The notes under the pieces were generated by a model, which searched no databases, had not been told where the DNA came from, and worked only from the letters and a program-made list of their open reading frames with translations. Both the position numbers and the translations under genes were made by a program. DNA of 64,000 nt from Fodinibius sp964490705 (GTDB taxonomy: Bacteria > Bacteroidota > Rhodothermia > Balneolales > Balneolaceae). The stretch lies in NCBI GenBank assembly GCA_964490705.1, contig CAZBCG010000003.1:124001-188000 (forward strand). The letters run 5' to 3'. Of the stretch, positions 54,442 through 62,754 are shown in pieces; position 1 is the first letter of the stretch; each line of letters begins with the position of its first letter.

Positions 54442-54495
54442 TCGTCAACCCTTACATTATATTTTCAAGTTGTCTTAGAACGCCTCTATAAAAGT

Positions 54496-56085
54496 ATGAA
54501 TAACTTTTACACGCTAATATATTTAAACCGCGAGATAAAAGAAAAAATCCAAGGCGGATTTTTTAGCTTTGCCATCAGTCCGCATAAAGATGTACTGCAT
54601 ATTTATGTGGATAAGGACGGAGACACTTCGCGGCTTATCTTTAGTGCTAACTCCAGGGAGACGGCATTATTTCATGATTTTTATCGACCGCCGAAAAAGC
54701 GGAATGTGATCGACTTTTTCCCTTTGCTGGAAGGTCGGCAAATTACAGATGTGGAGCTGGCCGACAAAGATCGGCTGGTGTATATCTACTTTGACAATGA
54801 TCAATTTTTACAGTTTAAGCTATTCAGCGGGCATCCCAATGTGTTTCTGGTTGCGGATGATGAAATTGTTGATGCCTTTAAAAATCCTGAAGAAGTGAAA
54901 GGCAAACCACCGCTGGAACCGCATGCGCCAACCTTCCAGGATGAGGTCAGTCCCAAGCGCAATGCCAAAAATCAGATGACGGAGATTAATCCGCTGCTGC
55001 CGCGAAATCTGCTGCCGTATGTTATCGAGCAATATAACGTGGCGGATATGAATCCCGAGGAAGTGAAAACGTTTACGTTGGATATTACCGAAGCATTGAA
55101 AGAAGATCCGCATCCCCGGGTGCTCAAGACGGGCGACTTTTGCCTGTGGTCAAAAGAGTGGCTGGATATCCCCAGTGAAAAAGAGTGCGATGTTGTGAAT
55201 GATTGCGTAGCGTTTGCCTATAAAAATGCCGTTCATCTGCGGCGATTGCACGATAAAAAAGAAGACGTCGCCGAGTTTCTGGAACGCAGTAAATCACAGA
55301 AAGAATCACTGGTCAATCAGCTGCAACAGGCCGATAAGAGTTTGGAACGGTCTGAACAATATGAAAAATACGGGCACTTGCTGATGGCACATGCCCACGA
55401 AGAGGTAAACGAAGGGACCAAAAAGTTGACTATTGAAGATTTTTACGAAGATCAGGATGAAATAACCATCCCGCTGAAAGAAGAAAAAGATATTGCTGAG
55501 AATGCCGAGTATTATTATGAAAAGGCGAAGGATGCCAAGAAATCCTACGAAAATGCGCGGAAGCGTTTGCCCAAAGTGAAGAAAGATTTGGAGCGAGTAA
55601 CTGAGCTTTTAAATGAAATTGAGGATATTGAACATCTGCCGGATTTAAACGACTGGATTAAGGATCACAAAAATGAACTCGAAGAATTCGGATTTGGGAG
55701 TAGTGACGACAAGCAGGCTACATCGCCCTTTCGCAAATTTAAAGAGGGTAAATTCGAGATTTGGATCGGCAAGAATGCCAAGAGCAACGATCAACTCACC
55801 AGTCACGCGCACAAAGAAGATATTTGGATGCACGCACGGGGCGTCGGGGGATCGCATGTGGTTATACGGATGGGAAATCGCAAGGACTATCCGCCGCAGC
55901 AGGTTATTTTGAAAGCAGCCAGTTATGCCGCGTACTATTCAAAAGCGCGCGGAATGAAATCAGCACCCGTGATGTACACAAAGCGTAAATATGTGCGCAA
56001 GCCCAAAGGTGCTGCGCCCGGTGCGGTCGTTGTTGAACGGGAGCAGGTACAGATGGTTCCACCGATGAAGCCTGAGAGTAAATAA
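54496..56085 (+). CDS. rqcH: NFACT family protein, RqcH-like ribosome quality control factor
   Basis: This 529-residue protein matches bacterial RqcH (NFACT, also annotated as fibronectin-binding). RqcH recruits tRNA to obstructed large ribosomal subunits and adds C-terminal alanine tails to stalled chains. The NFACT-N domain spans about 1-200, and the D92-R93 pair in ADKDRLVYIYF matches the DR motif needed for tRNA interaction in B. subtilis RqcH. A helical coiled-coil region spans about 270-400. The NFACT-R (DUF814) domain covers about 405-529, with the core DIWMHARGVGGSHVVIR near 443-459. The start is set at MNNFYTL (54496); an earlier in-frame codon lies in the divergent gene. Confidence 0.9.
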   Translation: MNNFYTLIYLNREIKEKIQGGFFSFAISPHKDVLHIYVDKDGDTSRLIFSANSRETALFHDFYRPPKKRNVIDFFPLLEGRQITDVELADKDRLVYIYFDNDQFLQFKLFSGHPNVFLVADDEIVDAFKNPEEVKGKPPLEPHAPTFQDEVSPKRNAKNQMTEINPLLPRNLLPYVIEQYNVADMNPEEVKTFTLDITEALKEDPHPRVLKTGDFCLWSKEWLDIPSEKECDVVNDCVAFAYKNAVHLRRLHDKKEDVAEFLERSKSQKESLVNQLQQADKSLERSEQYEKYGHLLMAHAHEEVNEGTKKLTIEDFYEDQDEITIPLKEEKDIAENAEYYYEKAKDAKKSYENARKRLPKVKKDLERVTELLNEIEDIEHLPDLNDWIKDHKNELEEFGFGSSDDKQATSPFRKFKEGKFEIWIGKNAKSNDQLTSHAHKEDIWMHARGVGGSHVVIRMGNRKDYPPQQVILKAASYAAYYSKARGMKSAPVMYTKRKYVRKPKGAAPGAVVVEREQVQMVPPMKPESK

Positions 56086-56099
56086 GGATCAAAAGTAGT

Positions 56100-56127
56100 G
56101 TGTCATCCTGAATTTATTTCAGGATCT
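56100..56127. repeat. Dispersed repeat copy 2 (GTGTCATCCTGAA palindrome)
   Basis: This copy lies 15 bases after the rqcH stop codon and matches the copy at 22663-22690 except in the loop. The following bases (TTCTGAAACCCC and CAAGTTCAGAAT) look like further palindromic pieces of the same kind of element. Confidence 0.7.
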
Positions 56128-56208
56128 AATCTGCTTAATATTGAGATTCTGAAACCCCGAATGGCCGGGACACGGCAAGTTCAGAATACATGGAAGTTCA
56201 AAGCTGTG

Positions 56209-56257
56209 AAGGAGTTGTACTCCTGAACATTGCGGAACGGGAGTGTAACTTCCTTTT
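56209..56257 (+). terminator. Possible intrinsic terminator between rqcH and aroK
   Basis: AAGGAGTTGTACTCC (56209-56223) and GGAGTGTAACTTCC (56240-56253) pair imperfectly with a bulge, followed by TTTT. It may end rqcH transcription. Confidence 0.45.
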
Positions 56258-56313
56258 AGCTTTTGTTGATGATTATAGAAGTTCATAGTAATCAGAGTCT
56301 TTTTTTTACAAAA

Positions 56314-56874
56314 ATGATTTCAAATCTACCTGATCGTATTTTTCTAAGCGGATTTATGGGGGCGGGTAAATCCACGCTCGGTCGCAAACTAGCCGATGAG
56401 TTGGAGCTGCCATTCTTAGATCTGGACAACAAAATTGAAGAACAGGCCGGCCAATCCATCCCGCAAATATTTGAGGAATCCGGCGAAGCGGGATTTCGAA
56501 CAGCCGAACGACGGGCAGTTATGGAGATCATCCGCAATGACGAGGGTATCATCGCGCTGGGGGGTGGAAGTCTGCAAAATCAGCACCTGCTGGATCATAT
56601 CAAACTCAATGGACTGCTTATCTTTATAGAGACGCCAATTTCCGTTATTTTAGAGCGCATTTCAGGGGATCCGAATCGTCCGCTGTTGGTGGATGAGGAG
56701 GGGAATCCCAAAAGCAAAGACACGCTTCGCCAAGAATTACAGCCTCTTTATGATGAACGGCTGCCGCTCTATGAACAGGCCGTTGTTAAAATTACGGATG
56801 ATGGAAGCGAACGGCCGGAAGCACTCGTTCAGACCTTATTAAAAAAGATCAAAAATCATGTCGAACATTATTGA
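56314..56874 (+). CDS. aroK: Shikimate kinase
   Basis: This 186-residue kinase phosphorylates shikimate in chorismate synthesis. The P loop is SGFMGAGKST (12-21). The shikimate-binding aspartate is in FLDLDNKIEEQAG, with EAGFRTAERRAV carrying the arginine. The GGGS motif of the shikimate site lies in IIALGGGSLQ. LID-region arginines occur in RISGDPNRPLL. I place the start at MISNLPD (56314); an upstream start at 56263 would add 17 residues without counterpart. The aroB gene overlaps its 3' end by 17 bases. Confidence 0.92.
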   Translation: MISNLPDRIFLSGFMGAGKSTLGRKLADELELPFLDLDNKIEEQAGQSIPQIFEESGEAGFRTAERRAVMEIIRNDEGIIALGGGSLQNQHLLDHIKLNGLLIFIETPISVILERISGDPNRPLLVDEEGNPKSKDTLRQELQPLYDERLPLYEQAVVKITDDGSERPEALVQTLLKKIKNHVEHY

Positions 56875-57949
56875 TGTAGAAATTACCCACGAGCAGCGGT
56901 ATGCAATTGCCGTGGGAGAAGGGCTGGAATCCTCCTTTGCAGAATTTTGTAAAGGACGTTACTCCGGTGATCGGATTTTTGTGATGATCGATGAGAGGGT
57001 AAATCGCCTGCATGGCGAACGGGTGGAAAAGATGTGCCGGCAGGTGTTTGATGATCTGCATATCCAGGAAGTGCCCGAGGGCGAATCGTCCAAATCAGTT
57101 GAGGAGTGGAACAAACACGTTAATCTGTTGTTAGAACAAGGGTTGGAGCGCAATACACCGTTGCTGGCTGTGGGTGGGGGCGTAACCGGTGACCTCGGTG
57201 GATTTGTTGCTGCTTCGACACTGCGTGGCATCCCGCTCATCCATATGCCTACATCGCTGCTGGCGATGGTGGACAGCTCGATCGGCGGCAAGACGGGCAT
57301 TAATCATGCGACGGGTAAAAACCTGATTGGAGCCTTCTATCAGCCGGATGTTGTTATTGCAGATGTATCCTTTTTAGAAACTTTGGAGCACGCCGAATGG
57401 ATCACCGGCATGGCTGAAATCCTGAAGTATGCGGCGATTAGCCACCCTCCGATATTTGATGAGATGGAGAAGCTTGTCAAACAGCCGTTGGAACCCAATC
57501 AACAATGGTCCAACATCATCCGGCAGAGTGCGCGCATCAAAGTAAATGTGGTGCAAGAAGATGCGCTGGAGGCAGGCAAGCGGGTGCATCTCAATTTTGG
57601 GCATACATTTGCGCATGCACTGGAAAATATCTCGGGCTATGGAAAGCTTTCTCACGGTGAAGCGGTATTCGTGGGGATGATAGCAGCCACCTATTTTTCC
57701 CGTCAGCTGGGACACCCCGTGGACGATACACGTTTTGACCCGTTTATCTCGTTATATCAGCAGCAGATGTCTGCGCTGCCAACCAACATTGATGAACTGA
57801 TAGAAGCCATGAAATCCGATAAAAAAGTTAAAAATAATACTATTCGATTAGTGTTATTGAATGACTGGGGTTCACCTTATATTTATAGATGTACTGATTT
57901 ATCGATGCTTCACGATGCGTGGCGATATGCATTGGGTCGGTTTAAATAA
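56858..57949 (+). CDS. aroB: 3-dehydroquinate synthase
   Basis: This 363-residue NAD- and zinc-dependent enzyme makes 3-dehydroquinate from DAHP, the second step of the shikimate pathway. NAD-contact glycines are in LLAVGGGVTGDLGGFVAAST (about 101-120). SSIGGKTGINHATGKN follows. The zinc ligands are in GMAEILKYAA, FGHTFAHALE and LSHGEAV. Length is normal. It overlaps aroK and lies 20 bases before the tamB-like gene; aroK and aroB side by side is a common arrangement. Confidence 0.96.
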   Translation: MSNIIDVEITHEQRYAIAVGEGLESSFAEFCKGRYSGDRIFVMIDERVNRLHGERVEKMCRQVFDDLHIQEVPEGESSKSVEEWNKHVNLLLEQGLERNTPLLAVGGGVTGDLGGFVAASTLRGIPLIHMPTSLLAMVDSSIGGKTGINHATGKNLIGAFYQPDVVIADVSFLETLEHAEWITGMAEILKYAAISHPPIFDEMEKLVKQPLEPNQQWSNIIRQSARIKVNVVQEDALEAGKRVHLNFGHTFAHALENISGYGKLSHGEAVFVGMIAATYFSRQLGHPVDDTRFDPFISLYQQQMSALPTNIDELIEAMKSDKKVKNNTIRLVLLNDWGSPYIYRCTDLSMLHDAWRYALGRFK

Positions 57950-57969
57950 GATTTTAGCAAATAATACAC

Positions 57970-60900
57970 GTGTTTTTTCGCTGGTTACATAAAAGCTGGA
58001 AATATTTTTGGGGGATACTACTCTCCCTGTTACTCGTCGTGGTCGTATTGGGAGCCACGCTACTGGGATTATTACAGCTCGATGCCACGCAGGAGTATCT
58101 TGTGGATCGTATTGAGCGACAGGTCGAAGAATCATATCATGCTAATCTATCGGTGGGAGAGCTCGACGGATTTTTGCCCTTCCAGGTTTCCTTACATGAG
58201 GTCACGTTAACCAGCACCGATTCCGCTTCGGCGGATACGCTTATTGCCGTCAACACCATTGACAGTAAAATCGACGTATGGGGACTGCTGCAAAATCGGG
58301 TAACCATTACCGGCTTTACGATGGATGCTCCCCGGGTGTGGCTCCGTTCTGATGAAGAGGGGCGTCAGCGATTTTTAGTTCCCAGAAAGAAAAAAGCGTC
58401 TGCAACTCAGTCTGCGGATGAAAGTTCATGGTTTAGCGAAGTGGAGATTATCGCTCCGGCCATGGAAATTACCAATGGCAAGCTCTTTCTGGAGTCGGCT
58501 ACAACCGAAAATCAGATTGGGAACCTGCCGCAGTCGTTTGCGCTTACCGAAATTAATGCCAGCTTTTTTGTGGATTGGAGCGACGAGCAGCGCTATCTGG
58601 ATATCGAATCATTTTCGGCTAATACTACCAATCTTCAAATTGGTGACCTTTCATTCTCGGGACAGGTATATAGCGACCTGGAAACGCTCGAGTTCAACTC
58701 GTTTCACGTAAATTTGGGTAATTCCCGGTTTATCCTGAATGGAGAAATCGATGACGTTAACATTACGGAACCCAATTTTACGAACCAGCTGCTGCGTGCC
58801 CGATATAATTTAAGTGTCCAGTCTGATCGGTTGCATCCCCGCGATTTGCGCGATTTTGTTCCCACCATTCCAAATACCGATGTCTTGTTTACACTCGATA
58901 TCACAGCGCAGGGCACGACCGATTCGCTGCACGTCGATAATGCTTCTGCCGGCCTTGGAGAAAGTCACGTAAGCTTGAATGGTTCATTCAAAAATCTGCG
59001 CGATAAAAACTTATTTACTTACGATATTTTTCTGGATGAAGTGTCGCTTTATAGGCAGGATATGAATCAGCTAACCGATTCGCTGGCTACACCACAATAT
59101 CAAGCACTTGAAAATGTAACAGCATCGGGACAGGCCGCCGGCACGCTCGACTCCATCGATGTTGACCTGCAGCTCGAAAGTCCGCTTGGTCGGCTGACGA
59201 TGAAGGGGCAGAGCCAACTCTCAGCACCGTATGCATATTCCGGTACTATGACGGGGACCGAGTTGGATATCAGTCCCGTCGCACCAACGGAGCTGGATAC
59301 TACATCGCTCAATTTCACCGCTCGTCTCAGCGGACGACAATTTTCTCTGCAAAAAGCGAGCAGCCAGCTGCATGCATCGTTGAATGACAGTCATATTAAC
59401 AATGTGCGAATCGGACAGCTCGAGCTCTCCTCTACATTGTCAAACGGGATATGGCAACATGATTATGACTACCAAAGTGGCTCGGAAAGAGCTCAGGGGT
59501 CGGGACGATTCGATTTTAGCCGTGATAACTATTCGCTGGCGATGAGCGGCAGTGCCGAGAATATCAATCTACAAAAGTTTTTGGCAGATACCGTTGTTGC
59601 TCCCACACAACTCAATTTTGATTACAATGCCGAGATCCAGGATTTGAATCTGAATCGTCTATATGGACGGGCTAACCTTGATATTCGTCCGTCAGTGGTT
59701 GGCGGAGATTCCGTGCGTGCGCATCAATTTTATGTTGATCTAAACTCCGTCAACGAAGAAAATCGATCGCTGCGCCTTACCAGCTCGCTGTTTGATATGA
59801 ATATCAGCGGAGATGTTATTCCCGGGGATATTATTGCACAAGCCCAATTTTGGGTGCCGTATCTGCGCGATCGTTTCCGTACCGAAGTGCTGATGGATTC
59901 GCCCCAAAGTGTACGCGATTTCCAGCGGCAGAGACCGCAAAATCCGGTTGTGCTTAAAGGGAATATTACGACCAAAGATTTGACACTTATTCAACAGTAT
60001 TTGCCAAAATTTCCTGCAATCCAGACCGATTCCGAAATTTCATTCAGTGCTAATACCGATGGTACTCGTCTGCTGCTATCCGCCGAGATGCAGGCCGATA
60101 CGCTTCGTTATAATCAGTTTAATATCAGGGATAGCCGTACACAGATGACAGCCAGTTTCCGCAGTGATCGTATGCTTAAAGAGTTTTCAACTGTTGATCT
60201 GCAAGCAAATATCGGCACTTTTGATACGCCCTCTCTTGATATGGATTCGCTCGGTATTGATTTGGCCGTCAAGCAGGATTCAGTTCATTATAGCCAGCAA
60301 ATTGGCAGTATCTCAGAAAATGCCCGATTCCAAATGTCGTTGCATTCAAGTCTCTCAGACTCAGCGGTTTCAGTGTCTGTCCAGGATTTCTTTTTGGGCA
60401 ACGATCTTTATGCATGGACCCACGAGCACCAGCCGTCATTTACATATCGGCAGAGCGGTGCAATAGAGTTTCGGGATTTTAGTTTCGAGAACAGGAATGA
60501 GTATTTTCGCCTGATGGGAACGCTCAGCGGAGATCGCGCTGATTCGCTCACCTATGTCCTGCGCGATATTAACCTGAAGCGTATATCTGAACTTATTACC
60601 GGCAAGGTTAATTTTGCCGGTGTCCTTAACGGTACGCTCGTCACCCGTTCGCTTACGCGCCAGCCGACCATCCAGGGAGCACTTAATATCAACCGGTTTC
60701 ATCTTAACGATCGACTGGTGGGCGATGTATCCTTCAAAAGCAGGTACAATCCGCAACGGGAGCGATTCGATACCCAGATTGATATTGTGACGGATAGCAC
60801 AAAATATGAAGAGTACTTGGAATCAAATGATGACATCGGCCAGAATATCCAGCTGGATGGGTATTTTGTGACACCGAATCCACAGGTGAGACAGGATACC

Positions 60901-62727
60901 GTGTTTTATTTCGATGCGGACTTCAATCAGATTGATATGTGGGTAGTACCGCTTATTGTGGAAAATATTTTTCAGAGCGTGGAGGGGCAGGCCTCGGGTG
61001 AAGGATATATTACCGGCAATCTCGAGGATTTCGATTTTCATGCTGACTTTGAAACGCAGAACGTATTTGCGAAGCCGCGATTTGTCAATACAAACTATTT
61101 TATAAACGGCCATGTCGGGCTCGACCGGGATGAAGGTGTCACCCTCGATTCCCTGCAGGTAATGGATACCAAGGGGGGGACCGGCACCGTAACGGGAACG
61201 GTAGATCTGAATGATTTTAAACCGATTACCTACCTGGATCTGGCGCTTGATATGAATCAGCTGCAGTTTTTGAACAATACGATGGACCCGGATGTGCCAT
61301 TCTTTGGTAATGTCTCAGGGACGGGCGTGGTGCGGGTAACCGGTTCGAACAATGATCTGTATATGCGCACCGAAAATCCGGTACAGGTGACGAACGATTC
61401 CGAGGTTTCTATTCCGCTGCTCGAGGAAACCGAACTAAGTGAAACAGGCAAGTTTATCCAATTTGTAGATTCCTTTGATGCCAAGCCGAAGTTGCCGGGT
61501 ACTCAAAATGGGGGAACTCCCAACCAGCAACAGATGAATGAGGAAGCGCTCGAAGAGGCCATTGCAAATATGACCTTTAGTGAACGTTTCGATCTGGATC
61601 TGCAATTCAGTGCACCTCAAAACATTACGGTGAACCTACTTTTTGATCCCGTTACGGGCGAAATTTTGACGGCCCAGGGCACCGGGCAGATGCGTATTAA
61701 CATGCAGGATCAGGATGTGCAGATGTTTGGGCGGTACAGTATCAACAGCGGAAGCTACCAGTTTGTAACAGGCGAAATTATTAGCCGCCGGCTGGAGCTG
61801 GAACCGGGCGGAACGATTGTTTGGGAAGGTCCGCCGGACAATGCCCGACTGGATATCAGTGCAATCTATAACGCACGGCCGGATATTTCTACGCTCACTT
61901 CTGATGCCACCCTGCAATCCCAAAACCAGGATGGCGCCGGGCAACGCGTGCCTATCGAGTTGATCGTAGAAATTAACGGCACATTAAATAGTGTGGAAAA
62001 TAATTATTATTTTAGGCTTCCTTCATCTATTGATCTGACTTCAAACTCAACGCTGCAATATACCATCAATCAGATAAACCGTGATGAGCAGCAGAAGTTG
62101 TTTCAGGCGACGAGCATTCTGTTTTCGGGGCAGTTTATCCCTACAGAGGGAGCCGGTAATCCTACGGCATCGCTCAGCCAAAACCTGACGAGGGGATCCA
62201 CAGTGTTAAATCCGCTGCTCTCCAATCAGGTGATAAGTCCATTGTTATCTAACCAAATAAATGCGTTACTTAACAGTGATGTAAGTCGCCTCGATGTTGA
62301 CTTTAATTTGAATGCCTATAACGAGGTTGATTTGGGCATCGCATTGCGATTGTATAACGACCGCCTCATCTTACGGCGTGAGGGACAAATTACCGGTGGA
62401 GGTCCGCAAAGCTCAATTGGCGATCGCATTGGGGATCTCAATGCTACCTATCGAATTCAGCGCGGTTTGTCGCTCACGGCTTTCCACCGTCAGGATCAGG
62501 TGTTAAACAGCCTGGGCACAGGTGGCACACAAGCCGGTGACGTAACCCCCAGCGTTGATGGTATTGGATTGGAATCACAGATACAGTATAACAGTTGGAA
62601 AGAACTGTGGGGTAAAATTACAGATACCGTAAACAGTATTTTTGGAAGCAAAAAGAAGGATAAGAAACAGAATGACAATAAAGAATTAGCAAAACAGAAA
62701 GCAACAAAAGAAGAAAAAGAGAAGTAA
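57970..62727 (+). CDS. tamB: TamB-like translocation and assembly module protein
   Basis: This 1585-residue protein is of the TamB/YtfN type. A single N-terminal membrane anchor spans about 10-36 (GILLSLLLVVVVLGATLLGLL). The long middle is repeated beta strands forming a hydrophobic groove for lipid transfer or outer membrane protein assembly. The conserved TamB C-terminal domain lies at about 1190-1550, with PEPGGTIVWEGPPDNARLDISAIYNARPD-like sequence, seen as GGTIVWEGPPDNARLDI and IYNARPDI. The tail is lysine rich (KKDKKQNDNKELAKQK). It starts with GTG, 20 bases after aroB. The partner TamA gene is not in the window. Confidence 0.92.
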   Translation: MFFRWLHKSWKYFWGILLSLLLVVVVLGATLLGLLQLDATQEYLVDRIERQVEESYHANLSVGELDGFLPFQVSLHEVTLTSTDSASADTLIAVNTIDSKIDVWGLLQNRVTITGFTMDAPRVWLRSDEEGRQRFLVPRKKKASATQSADESSWFSEVEIIAPAMEITNGKLFLESATTENQIGNLPQSFALTEINASFFVDWSDEQRYLDIESFSANTTNLQIGDLSFSGQVYSDLETLEFNSFHVNLGNSRFILNGEIDDVNITEPNFTNQLLRARYNLSVQSDRLHPRDLRDFVPTIPNTDVLFTLDITAQGTTDSLHVDNASAGLGESHVSLNGSFKNLRDKNLFTYDIFLDEVSLYRQDMNQLTDSLATPQYQALENVTASGQAAGTLDSIDVDLQLESPLGRLTMKGQSQLSAPYAYSGTMTGTELDISPVAPTELDTTSLNFTARLSGRQFSLQKASSQLHASLNDSHINNVRIGQLELSSTLSNGIWQHDYDYQSGSERAQGSGRFDFSRDNYSLAMSGSAENINLQKFLADTVVAPTQLNFDYNAEIQDLNLNRLYGRANLDIRPSVVGGDSVRAHQFYVDLNSVNEENRSLRLTSSLFDMNISGDVIPGDIIAQAQFWVPYLRDRFRTEVLMDSPQSVRDFQRQRPQNPVVLKGNITTKDLTLIQQYLPKFPAIQTDSEISFSANTDGTRLLLSAEMQADTLRYNQFNIRDSRTQMTASFRSDRMLKEFSTVDLQANIGTFDTPSLDMDSLGIDLAVKQDSVHYSQQIGSISENARFQMSLHSSLSDSAVSVSVQDFFLGNDLYAWTHEHQPSFTYRQSGAIEFRDFSFENRNEYFRLMGTLSGDRADSLTYVLRDINLKRISELITGKVNFAGVLNGTLVTRSLTRQPTIQGALNINRFHLNDRLVGDVSFKSRYNPQRERFDTQIDIVTDSTKYEEYLESNDDIGQNIQLDGYFVTPNPQVRQDTVFYFDADFNQIDMWVVPLIVENIFQSVEGQASGEGYITGNLEDFDFHADFETQNVFAKPRFVNTNYFINGHVGLDRDEGVTLDSLQVMDTKGGTGTVTGTVDLNDFKPITYLDLALDMNQLQFLNNTMDPDVPFFGNVSGTGVVRVTGSNNDLYMRTENPVQVTNDSEVSIPLLEETELSETGKFIQFVDSFDAKPKLPGTQNGGTPNQQQMNEEALEEAIANMTFSERFDLDLQFSAPQNITVNLLFDPVTGEILTAQGTGQMRINMQDQDVQMFGRYSINSGSYQFVTGEIISRRLELEPGGTIVWEGPPDNARLDISAIYNARPDISTLTSDATLQSQNQDGAGQRVPIELIVEINGTLNSVENNYYFRLPSSIDLTSNSTLQYTINQINRDEQQKLFQATSILFSGQFIPTEGAGNPTASLSQNLTRGSTVLNPLLSNQVISPLLSNQINALLNSDVSRLDVDFNLNAYNEVDLGIALRLYNDRLILRREGQITGGGPQSSIGDRIGDLNATYRIQRGLSLTAFHRQDQVLNSLGTGGTQAGDVTPSVDGIGLESQIQYNSWKELWGKITDTVNSIFGSKKKDKKQNDNKELAKQKATKEEKEK

Positions 62728-62754
62728 GAATTTTAAAGATTTTATTACCATTCA

